Shown piece after piece: positions 55,727 to 62,800 of a stretch of 64,000 nucleotides of DNA. The DNA is from Salipiger mucosus DSM 16094 (lineage in GTDB: Bacteria; Pseudomonadota; Alphaproteobacteria; Rhodobacterales; Rhodobacteraceae). Made by a program: the position numbers and the translations under genes. Location of the stretch: positions 552,662-616,661 of the forward strand of contig NZ_KE557273.1 of assembly GCF_000442255.1 (NCBI RefSeq), given 5' to 3'. The number at the start of each line of letters is the position of its first letter. Position 1 is the first letter of the stretch. Below the pieces are notes generated by a model. The model was not told the origin of the DNA and did no database searches. It saw only the letters and a list, made by a program, of their open reading frames with translations.

Positions 55727-55809
55727 CGCCAGCCTGCCTTTCCTGCCCGGTGCGGGACTATACGCGCCTCGGGGGGGAAGGAAACCGCCTTGCGCCGAAA
55801 GGCCCGCGG

Positions 55810-57459
55810 ATGAGCCTCGCCGACCACAGCGGCGGCCTCCGGGTCGCCTGGCCGAGCCCCTGGTCTCTGGGGGCGGCGGCGATCGCGCTGGTGGTGTTGG
55901 CGCCGATCTGCGCGGTGATCTGGATCGCGCTCTTTCCGACCGACAACATCTGGCCGCACCTGCTCTCGACGACCCTGCCGCGCTACCTGCGCAACACGCT
56001 GGTGCTGATGGCGGGCGTGGGCGTGCTGTCGGGGGCGGCTGGCTCGGGCGCGGCCTGGCTGGTGTCGCGCTACCAGTTCCCGGGGCGCGCCTGGCTGGAA
56101 TGGGCGCTGCTGCTGCCGCTCGCGATCCCGGCCTACGTCGGGGCCTACGCGCTGGTGGACCTGCTGGAATACGCCGGTCCCGTGCAGGGCGCGCTGCGCC
56201 AGCTCTTCGGCTGGCAGACAGCGCGCGACTACTGGTTCCCCGAGATCCGCTCCATGGGCGCGGCCATCGTCGTGCTCTCGGCGGCGCTTTACCCCTACGT
56301 CTACCTTCTGGCGCGCAACGCCTTCCGCGAGCAGTCGGCTTCCTCCGAAGAGGTGGCCCAGTCGCTGGGCGCGGGCGCGCTGGGCCGCTTCTGGCGCGTG
56401 GGCCTGCCGCTGGCACGGCCGGCCATCGCCGCCGGCATGGCCATCGCGATGATGGAAAGCGTCAACGATTTCGGCACCGTCGACTACTTCGCCGTGCAGA
56501 CGCTGACGACCGGCATCTTCTCGGTCTGGCTGCAGAGCAACAACGCCGGCGGCGCGGCGCAGATCGCTTCGACCGTGCTGGCGCTGGTGATCCTGCTGGT
56601 GCTGCTGGAAAAGGGCTCGCGCCGGCGGATGCGCTTCTTCAACCTTTCCTCGCGCCATCGCCCGGTGCCGCGCGCGCCACTTTCGGGCGCCGCCGCCTGG
56701 AGCGCGACCGCCGCCTGCGCCGTGCCCTTCGCCATGGGCTTCCTGCTGCCGGCGGGGGTGATCCTGTCGCATGCGCTCGACAATGCCGAGACCTGGGCCG
56801 ACCCCGCGCTCTGGCGCGCGGTCTGGCACACCGTGACGGTGGGCGGCGTCGCGGCGGTGCTGACCGTGCTGGGCGGCGTCTTCCTGGTCTACGGCGTGCG
56901 GCTCTCGGGCCGCGCGCTGCCGCGCCTGCTGCTGCCGGCCACGACCATCGGCTACGCCGCGCCGGGCGCGGTGCTCGGCGTGGGCATCCTGATCCCGCTG
57001 GCACGCCTCGACCACGCGCTCGCCGATGCTGTCGAGGCCGCGACGGGCCATGACATCGGGCTCGTCATGACCGGCTCGGCCTTCGCGCTGGTGCTGGCCT
57101 ACTTCGTGCGCTTCTTCGCCATCGCCCAGGGCGCGGCGGATGCGGCGATGGGACGGGTCTCGCCCAACCTCGCGCTCGCGGCGCGCTCGCTGGGCCGCAG
57201 CCAACGCCGCACCCTGACCGAGGTCTACTACCCGCTCATGCGCGCCTCGGTGGCCTCGGCGCTGCTGCTGGTCTTCGTGGACTGCGTCAAGGAACTGCCC
57301 GCGACGCTGCTGCTGCGGCCCTTCAACTACGAGACGCTGGCCACCCGCGTCCACGACCAGGCCTCGCTCGAGAACCTCGGCGGCGCGGCCCCGGCGGCGG
57401 TGCTGGTGATCTGCGTCGGCCTGCTGGCGGTCGGGATGCTTGCGCGGGCGAACCGCTAG
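55810..57459 (+). CDS. Iron-type ABC transporter permease (FbpB/SfuB-like)
   Basis: 549 aa permease with two fused halves, each about six helices, as in FbpB ferric-iron permeases. The EAA loops are visible as SEEVAQSLGAGALGRFWRVGLPLARPAI and LALAARSLGRSQRRTLTEVYYPLM. ATG at 55810 gives a normal N-terminus; the frame is open to a GTG at 55750. No binding protein or ATPase gene is adjacent in the window, so partners must be elsewhere. The next feature is tRNA-Thr. Confidence 0.88.
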   Translation: MSLADHSGGLRVAWPSPWSLGAAAIALVVLAPICAVIWIALFPTDNIWPHLLSTTLPRYLRNTLVLMAGVGVLSGAAGSGAAWLVSRYQFPGRAWLEWALLLPLAIPAYVGAYALVDLLEYAGPVQGALRQLFGWQTARDYWFPEIRSMGAAIVVLSAALYPYVYLLARNAFREQSASSEEVAQSLGAGALGRFWRVGLPLARPAIAAGMAIAMMESVNDFGTVDYFAVQTLTTGIFSVWLQSNNAGGAAQIASTVLALVILLVLLEKGSRRRMRFFNLSSRHRPVPRAPLSGAAAWSATAACAVPFAMGFLLPAGVILSHALDNAETWADPALWRAVWHTVTVGGVAAVLTVLGGVFLVYGVRLSGRALPRLLLPATTIGYAAPGAVLGVGILIPLARLDHALADAVEAATGHDIGLVMTGSAFALVLAYFVRFFAIAQGAADAAMGRVSPNLALAARSLGRSQRRTLTEVYYPLMRASVASALLLVFVDCVKELPATLLLRPFNYETLATRVHDQASLENLGGAAPAAVLVICVGLLAVGMLARANR

Positions 57460-57508
57460 AACGGGCTTGCGCCGAGGTGCCGCTCTGGCATATGCCCCTT
57501 GCAACGGT

Positions 57509-57584
57509 GCCCCTATAGCTCAGCTGGTAGAGCAACTGATTTGTAATCAGTAGGTCGGGAGTTCGAGTCTCTCTGGGGGCACCA
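57509..57584 (+). tRNA. tRNA-Thr (UGU)
   Basis: 76 nt cloverleaf. Acceptor GCCCCTA pairs with TGGGGGC (one G-U), the D arm has GCTCAGCTGGTAGAGC, the anticodon stem ACTGA/TCAGT encloses TTTGTAA (anticodon TGT, Thr), the T arm has GTTCGAGTC, and CCA is encoded. The 3' end is the left half of a 21-bp direct repeat that recurs at 59534, so the tRNA served as an integration target and was kept intact. Confidence 0.96.
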
Positions 57585-57589
57585 GTTTC
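57569..57589 (+). repeat. attL-like direct repeat in tRNA-Thr 3' end
   Basis: CTCTCTGGGGGCACCAGTTTC, covering the tRNA T-arm end, acceptor, CCA and five bases beyond. An identical copy is at 59534-59554. Together they bound the small element in between, the classic mark of tyrosine-recombinase integration. Confidence 0.88.
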
Positions 57590-57639
57590 CAAAGGTAAGC
57601 CGCTGTTTTCCCTCAGCTTCAACACGAGCTGAGCCGAGG

Positions 57640-57649
57640 CGTAGACCAT
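57640..57649 (+). repeat. CGTAGACCAT copy 1 (left end of element)
   Basis: The ten-base sequence ends within the integrase start codon region (the ATG of 57648 is in it). Two more copies are at the right end (59410-59419 and 59422-59431). Possibly an arm-type integrase binding site. Confidence 0.5.
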
Positions 57650-58163
57650 GCTGGAGACCAAGACCGCCGCTTACACATTCGTGAAGCAGGGCATCTACTA
57701 CTTCTCAAGACGCGTTCCGAGCGACCTGAGACACCATTACACGACACCGCGAGTCATGTTTTCGCTTCGCACCAAATCCGTTGCCGTTGCAGCGTCCAGG
57801 GCAACACGAGCTGCGCAGAAGTTGGACGAGCATTGGTATCACCTGCGCATTCAAGAGGTAGAACTTCCGGGGAAGCACCTACTCCGCTCTGCACCTGGTC
57901 AGGCAGTCGCGTCCAACTCGGGAAGCGTTCGGCCAGCCGAAGACGCTGTGAGCCTTAGTGAAGCCGTCGCTATCTACCTTCGGCTGAAGGGCAAAAACCG
58001 TCCTGTGACCTTCCACCGTGCCGCCGAGCGATCCTGCGGCTACGTCATCGACTCTTGCGGCGATAGGGCCATCACGGCCTATACCGAGACACGCTGCCTC
58101 GAGACCTCGCTCCGATGGTTGTCCTCGACGCGTCAGGACGCTGTCGCGAGACTTACACCCTGA
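57648..58163 (+). pseudogene. Tyrosine integrase remnant, catalytic domain missing
   Basis: 171 codons. The N-terminus (TFVKQGIYYFSRRVPSDLRHHY) and the following helix-rich segment match the N-terminal domain of alphaproteobacterial tyrosine recombinases inserted in tRNA genes. The core-binding region starts (TFHRAAERSCGYVIDSCGDRAI) but the frame ends soon after, and no catalytic R..HxxR..Y block is found downstream. Truncated from about 380-400 aa. Its TGA overlaps the ATG of the next gene (TGATG), so it may still be translated and could keep DNA-binding ability. Confidence 0.78.
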
Positions 58164-58567
58164 TGGAACAGGAGCGAGGCAACCTGGAGCGACTGCCGTC
58201 CGCCGTGAAGGACTACAGTAACCTGAGGATCAACCTCTGGTCCAAGCCGTGGCGTTCTGCCGGAGCGACAAAGCTGCCAGGGTCCATTCAGAAGGCGCTG
58301 GAAGTGATCGATCAGTGGGACCACGAGGGCTTCGGCGACGGGATCGTCTTCGCAGAGGTGGCGGAGAAGATCGGGATGCCCCGGAAGGACTTCAACAAGC
58401 GCGTCGCCAGGGACCCACGCTTCAAGCAAGAGCTGGCCCAGCGCGGCTATGACGAGGTCACGCTCCCACGGCAGAGCAAAAGGGGGCACAGGTCTGCCAA
58501 GGGCATCGCCCGGACTGCACCGGCCTCCGCCTTCGCTCCTGACCCCGAGGCCTCCTACACCGTCTGA
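58163..58567 (+). CDS. Unknown protein of the tRNA-Thr element
   Basis: 134 aa, starting by TGATG overlap with the integrase remnant. The frame is open to an ATG at 58115. The central part GIVFAEVAEKIGMPRKDFNKRV looks like a helix-turn-helix, followed by a basic C-terminus (KRGHRSAKGIARTA) and a short acidic end. I do not recognise the family; a DNA-binding role is a guess. The coupling with the truncated integrase is odd if both are decaying. Confidence 0.5.
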   Translation: MEQERGNLERLPSAVKDYSNLRINLWSKPWRSAGATKLPGSIQKALEVIDQWDHEGFGDGIVFAEVAEKIGMPRKDFNKRVARDPRFKQELAQRGYDEVTLPRQSKRGHRSAKGIARTAPASAFAPDPEASYTV

Positions 58568-58831
58568 GAGCCTCCGGACCTTTTGGGGGTCAGATATCTG
58601 AGCGGCTTATTACTAAGGCGTGCGCTCGGCTTTCCCCCCATCACCCCTGGCGCCCTCCATCTCCTGCGAGGGCATTCGGTGCCACCATTGCCGCAACCAA
58701 CGCTAAGGCTCGAGTTGCGCACGAGACCTCCAGTTGAGGTTCAACTTCCAGCCCCCACCGAACGCCGGTCTGCGGACCCTCCACCGGTAGCCGCCGATTT
58801 CGTGTGCGTTCAACTGAGACCAAGGACAATC
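58568..58831. other. Element spacer without a convincing gene
   Basis: 264 bp between the two unknown genes of the element. The downstream frame is open back to 58583 but the extension (Pro/Leu/Arg-rich) does not look coding. No clear promoter or terminator was seen. Confidence 0.4.
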
Positions 58832-59407
58832 ATGCCCGACACCAACACCCTGACGGACCTTCTCGGTGAACCACGTCCATCGATCATCAGCACCTGGGAC
58901 ATCGTTGTTACGCCCTCGCTCTCCGTGAGTCTTGCCCGGGCAGAAGCCGAACAGCCGGAAGATGTGAACGATGGCTTGGTCCACGCTGTAACGTCGCCTG
59001 GCCGCATCGCCTACGCTCTCGGAGAGATAGCGACCCTGAAGGCCAACCTCAGCGAGCAACAGGAGCGCTTCATCAGATGTGCGGCCTACCGTTCACCACA
59101 CGAAGCTGTCCTCGAAGGCCAGCCATGGCTCGAGCGAGCGCTTGAGGGCCACACCCGCTACCGGGACACTCTCGCCCCCTTCATCTGGCGTTCCATCAAC
59201 ACCTCCACAGCCACGGACTGGGAGATCGCGGAACGGATTGGCGAACCACTACGGCTGGTCAAGCAAGCTCGTTTGGTGAAAAACGCTCTGATAGGCCGTG
59301 GCCTGCACCTTCCTGCATCCTGGTGCGAGGCTCTGGACCTGGCGGCACACAAAGCACCCGAAGCCTTCAGCCGCACTCATGCCATACGTCGTCAGCAAGC
59401 CACCTAA
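58832..59407 (+). CDS. Unknown protein of the tRNA-Thr element
   Basis: 191 aa from the ATG at 58832 (AAGGACA upstream). Acidic N-terminal half, then helical segments: GEIATLKANLSEQQERF and TATDWEIAERIGEPLRLVKQARL, the latter resembling a winged-helix or resolvase-type HTH. No catalytic motif, signal or membrane segment. It ends just before the CGTAGACCAT pair at the right end of the element, where cargo or regulatory genes of such elements usually lie. Confidence 0.55.
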   Translation: MPDTNTLTDLLGEPRPSIISTWDIVVTPSLSVSLARAEAEQPEDVNDGLVHAVTSPGRIAYALGEIATLKANLSEQQERFIRCAAYRSPHEAVLEGQPWLERALEGHTRYRDTLAPFIWRSINTSTATDWEIAERIGEPLRLVKQARLVKNALIGRGLHLPASWCEALDLAAHKAPEAFSRTHAIRRQQAT

Positions 59408-59409
59408 AC

Positions 59410-59431
59410 CGTAGACCATTCCGTAGACCAT
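59410..59431 (+). repeat. CGTAGACCAT copies 2 and 3 (tandem, right end)
   Basis: Two copies of CGTAGACCAT with 12-bp periodicity (59410-59419, 59422-59431), about 100 bp inside the right direct repeat. With the copy at 57640 they frame the element and suggest integrase or excisionase arm sites. Confidence 0.65.
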
Positions 59432-59533
59432 CCGGTGCCTGTTGACGCCGGGTGGTCGATGCTCATACCCCTTGTTTTGCTGAAGGGAAGACCCGAAAGG
59501 GTGCCTGCAACGGGAACCAAACCAAGCCCCCCG

Positions 59534-59554
59534 CTCTCTGGGGGCACCAGTTTC
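59534..59554 (+). repeat. attR-like direct repeat
   Basis: Exact 21-bp copy of the tRNA-Thr 3' end (CTCTCTGGGGGCACCAGTTTC). Only the CCA-proximal end of the tRNA is duplicated here, so this is the distal junction of the element. Confidence 0.88.
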
Positions 59555-59685
59555 TTCGAACGTTCCGCGCTCCGGCAGACCCGCAACCCCTGCAGTTCCG
59601 GCGCAGACGGACCGCCATCAGGCCTGTCCCGACCCGGTCGTGCCCAGAGCCGGCCCCGCCGTCGCGACGGCGCCGGCCGTTCAGG

Positions 59686-62049
59686 TCAGGCGCGGCGCCC
59701 GGCGGTGAGGCCGTTGACCTTCTCGATGATGCCCTCGGCGTCGATGCCGTAGTGCCGGTAGAGCTCGCCGATGGTGCCGGTCTGGCCGAAGTGCTCGACT
59801 CCCAGCGGCACCGTGCGGTGTCCCTCGACCGAGCCCAGCCAGGACAGCGTCGCCGGGTGCCCGTCGATCACCGTGACGATCCGGCAGTGCGGCGGCAGGT
59901 CCGACATCAGCCGCTCGACATGCGAGACGGCCGCCGTATTGCCCCGCGCCCGCGCGCGCTGCGCCGCGGTCCAGCCGGCGTTCAGGCGGTCGGCCGAGGT
60001 CACCGCCAGCACGCCCACGTCGCGGCGCGCCTCGGTCAGCCGGCCGGCGGCCTTGATCGCCTCGGGGGCCACCGCGCCCTGGTAGGCGATCACCACCTCG
60101 CAGTTGGGGCCCGGCGGGCGCAGCCAATAGGCGCCGTCGACCGAGCCCTGCCGGAAGGCCTCGTCGTGGCGCTTGCCGGGCTGCTCGATCGGGTTGGTGG
60201 TCAGCCGCAGGTAGACCGAGCCGCCCGTCTCGTCGCGCAGCCAGGTGCGTTCGTCCGGGTCGCCCTCTCCGTCGCGCTGCAGGTAGTCGAAGGCCCATTC
60301 CATGATGACCGCAAGCTCGTCGGCGAAGGCCGGCTCGAAGGCGGCGAGCCCGTCCTGCGCGAGCCCGATCAGCGGCGTGCCGACCGACTGGTGCGCGCCG
60401 CCTTCCGGGGCCAGCGTCACGCCCGAGGGCGTGCCCACGGCGATGAAGCGCGCGTCCTGGTAGCAGGCGTAGTTCAGCGCATCGAGGCCACGCGCGACGA
60501 AGGGATCGTAGAGCGTGCCGATGGGAATGAGCCGCTTGCCCCAGAGGCTGTGCGCCAGCCCCGCGGCGCCCAGCAGCAGGAAGAGGTTCATCTCGGCGAT
60601 GCCCAGCTCGATGTGCTGGCCCTCGGGCGTGAACTCCCACTTCGCGGTCGAGGGGATGCGGTGCTCGATGAAGGCGTCGGCCTGGGCCGAGCGGGCGAAG
60701 AGCTTGCGCCGGTTCACCCAGGGGCCGAGGTTGGTGGTCCCTGTCACGTCGGGCGAGGTGGTCAGGATGCGCTCCGAGAGCGGGCTGTCGCCGCGCGCCA
60801 GCTCGTCGAGGATCTTGCCGAAGGCCATCTGGGTCGAGACCTCGCGCTCGGCGCGGTAGCCGATCTCCGGCACGGGCACGCGGTCGTCGGTGTAGCGCCG
60901 CGCGCCCTTCGAGAAGAACGGCACCTGCGACAGGAACGCCTGCAGCGCGTCGGGCGTCTCGACGGTGGCCAGCGGCTCCCACTCGTCGCCCTCGGGCACG
61001 CCCATGTGCGCCTGCCACTCGGCCATCTGCGCCGTGGTCATCAGCCCGCCGTGGTTGTCCTTGTGCCCGGCGATGGGGGTGCCCCAGCCCTTGATGGTAT
61101 AGGCGAGGAAACAGGTCGGGCGGTCGTGGTCGATGGCATCGAAGGTCTCGGCCATGGTCGCCACGCAGTTGCCGCCGAGGTTTTCCATCAGCGCGGCCAG
61201 CTCGCGGTCGCTGCGTCGGTCGATCAGCGCGGTCACGTCGCCCTGGTCGCCGAGGTCGTCCATCAGCCGCTTCCGCCAGACCGCGCCGCCCATGTAGGTC
61301 AGGGCCGAGTATTCCGCGTTCGGGCAGGCGTCGATCCACTCGCGCAGCTTGTCGCCGCCCGGCTCCTCGAAGGCCGCGCGCTGCAGGGCGCCGTGCTTGA
61401 TCTTGACCACGTCCCAGCCGAAGGCGTCGAAGATCTTCTCGATGCGCCCGAACAGCCCCTCGCGGACGATGCCGTCGAGCGACTGGCGGTTGTAGTCGAC
61501 GATCCACCAGCAGTTCCGCAGGTCGTTCTTCCAGCCCTCCTGCAGGGCCTCGTAGACGTTGCCCTCGTCCATCTCGGCATCGCCCACCAGCGCCACCATG
61601 CGCCCGCGGGTGATGTCCGCGCCCCAGGGCTTGGCGGCGATGTAGTCCTGCACCATCGCCGCGAAGGAGGTGATCGCCACGCCGAGGCCCACCGAGCCGG
61701 TCGAGAAATCCACGTCGTCGACGTCCTTGGTGCGGCTGGGATAGGACTGCGCGCCGCCGTAGCCGCGGAAGGCCTCGAGCGTGGCGCGGTCCTGCTGGCC
61801 CATGAGATACTGCATCGCGTGGAAGACCGGCGAGGCATGGGGCTTGACCGCCACCCGGTCCTCGGGCCGCAGCGCCGAGAAGTAGAGCGCCGTCATGATC
61901 GACACCATCGAGGCCGAGCTGGCCTGGTGGCCGCCCACCTTGATCCCGTCCACCTTGGGCCGGATGTGGTTGGCGTTGTGGATCATCCAGTGCGACAGCC
62001 AGAGCAGGCGCTGTTCGACGGTCCTGAGGTGATCGGTCTGTGCGGGCAT
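59686..62049 (-). CDS. AceE/MdeB-like 2-oxoacid dehydrogenase E1 (transketolase fold)
   Basis: 787 aa thiamine-diphosphate enzyme of the homodimeric E1 type. The ThDP/Mg motif GDAEMDEGN ... NDLRNCWWIVDYNRQ and the pyrimidine-domain glutamate region GQHIELGIAEMNLF are present. Shorter than AceE (about 885 aa) because the N-terminal E2-binding part is reduced. Start at ATG 62049 (MPAQTDHLRTVEQRL). It lies divergent from an Lrp regulator, like mdeB/mdeR of Pseudomonas putida, where MdeB acts on 2-oxobutyrate. No E2/E3 or mdeA here; substrate is inference. Confidence 0.85.
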   Translation of the reverse strand: MPAQTDHLRTVEQRLLWLSHWMIHNANHIRPKVDGIKVGGHQASSASMVSIMTALYFSALRPEDRVAVKPHASPVFHAMQYLMGQQDRATLEAFRGYGGAQSYPSRTKDVDDVDFSTGSVGLGVAITSFAAMVQDYIAAKPWGADITRGRMVALVGDAEMDEGNVYEALQEGWKNDLRNCWWIVDYNRQSLDGIVREGLFGRIEKIFDAFGWDVVKIKHGALQRAAFEEPGGDKLREWIDACPNAEYSALTYMGGAVWRKRLMDDLGDQGDVTALIDRRSDRELAALMENLGGNCVATMAETFDAIDHDRPTCFLAYTIKGWGTPIAGHKDNHGGLMTTAQMAEWQAHMGVPEGDEWEPLATVETPDALQAFLSQVPFFSKGARRYTDDRVPVPEIGYRAEREVSTQMAFGKILDELARGDSPLSERILTTSPDVTGTTNLGPWVNRRKLFARSAQADAFIEHRIPSTAKWEFTPEGQHIELGIAEMNLFLLLGAAGLAHSLWGKRLIPIGTLYDPFVARGLDALNYACYQDARFIAVGTPSGVTLAPEGGAHQSVGTPLIGLAQDGLAAFEPAFADELAVIMEWAFDYLQRDGEGDPDERTWLRDETGGSVYLRLTTNPIEQPGKRHDEAFRQGSVDGAYWLRPPGPNCEVVIAYQGAVAPEAIKAAGRLTEARRDVGVLAVTSADRLNAGWTAAQRARARGNTAAVSHVERLMSDLPPHCRIVTVIDGHPATLSWLGSVEGHRTVPLGVEHFGQTGTIGELYRHYGIDAEGIIEKVNGLTAGRRA

Positions 62050-62177
62050 GGGCGGTCTCCTTTCCGCAGATCCTAGCGCGTCGCGCGGGTGGAAACTCAC
62101 CGTCTTCGACGATATTTCCGCAGGGGCGTGCCGGATTCCGGCGCCGGACCCGGAAAATGCGCTGGAATCCACTGCCC

Positions 62178-62642
62178 ATGGCCAACGATCTCGACGACAT
62201 CGACACCCGCATCCTGCACGAACTGCAGCGCGACGGGCGCCTCAGCCACCAGGATCTCAGCGCGCGCGTGGGCCTTTCGCCGTCGCCCTGCGCGCGGCGC
62301 ATCCGCCGGCTCGAGGCCGAGGGCTACATCACCGGCTACAGCGCCCGCATCGACGAAACGCGGCTCGGTTTCGGCTTCAGCGTCTTCGTCTCGGTGCGGC
62401 TCGACCGGCAGGTGGACGATCGGCTCGGGACCTTCGAGCGCAACGTCTCGCGCTGCCCCGAGATCGTGGACTGCTGGCTGATGACCGGCAGCTTCGACTA
62501 CCTGCTGCGCGTGGCCGTGCGCGACCTCGACGAGTTCGAGCGTTTCCTCACCGGGCGGCTGACGCGCTTTGACGGGGTCGCCTCGCTGGAATCCTCGATC
62601 CCCATCCGCCGGGTCAAGTACCAGTCGGCCCGCCTGGACTGA
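62178..62642 (+). CDS. Lrp/AsnC family transcriptional regulator
   Basis: 154 aa. N-terminal helix-turn-helix (DIDTRILHELQRDGRLSHQDL, SARVGLSPSPCARRIRRLEAEG) and C-terminal RAM ligand-binding domain (IVDCWLMTGSFDYLLRVAVRD). It starts at ATG 62178, 128 bp divergent from the E1 gene, which it most likely controls in response to an amino acid or 2-oxo acid. Confidence 0.95.
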   Translation: MANDLDDIDTRILHELQRDGRLSHQDLSARVGLSPSPCARRIRRLEAEGYITGYSARIDETRLGFGFSVFVSVRLDRQVDDRLGTFERNVSRCPEIVDCWLMTGSFDYLLRVAVRDLDEFERFLTGRLTRFDGVASLESSIPIRRVKYQSARLD

Positions 62643-62800
62643 CGCGCCACGTCACGTCACCGACCCGCCTTGCGCTCTTGCACGGTCAGGCTACCTGCCT
62701 CCATCATCGCGGCGACGGCCCCGGCACGGGATCGGGGCGCGACGACGAACACCAGACGGGCGGCAAAGGGCGACGACAGCCCCAGGCGGAGCACGGCAAC

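Larger units (their letters stand above)
57590..59533. mobile_element. Small tRNA-Thr integrated element, probably non-autonomous
   Basis: 1944 bp between 21-bp direct repeats. Content: a tyrosine integrase N-terminal part without catalytic domain, an overlapping unknown gene, an unknown 191-aa gene, and CGTAGACCAT repeats inside both ends. Base composition is visibly lower in GC than the flanks. It looks like the deleted remnant of a larger island, or a minimal satellite that needs an integrase in trans. Confidence 0.8.

Noticed and set aside
58583-58831. Upstream extension of the 191-aa element gene
   Set aside because: Pro/Leu/Arg-rich and without homology signs; the ATG at 58832 with AAGGACA upstream is a better start.
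59452-62076. 874-codon forward frame opposite the E1 gene
   Set aside because: Antisense shadow; the reverse frame contains full ThDP enzyme motifs.
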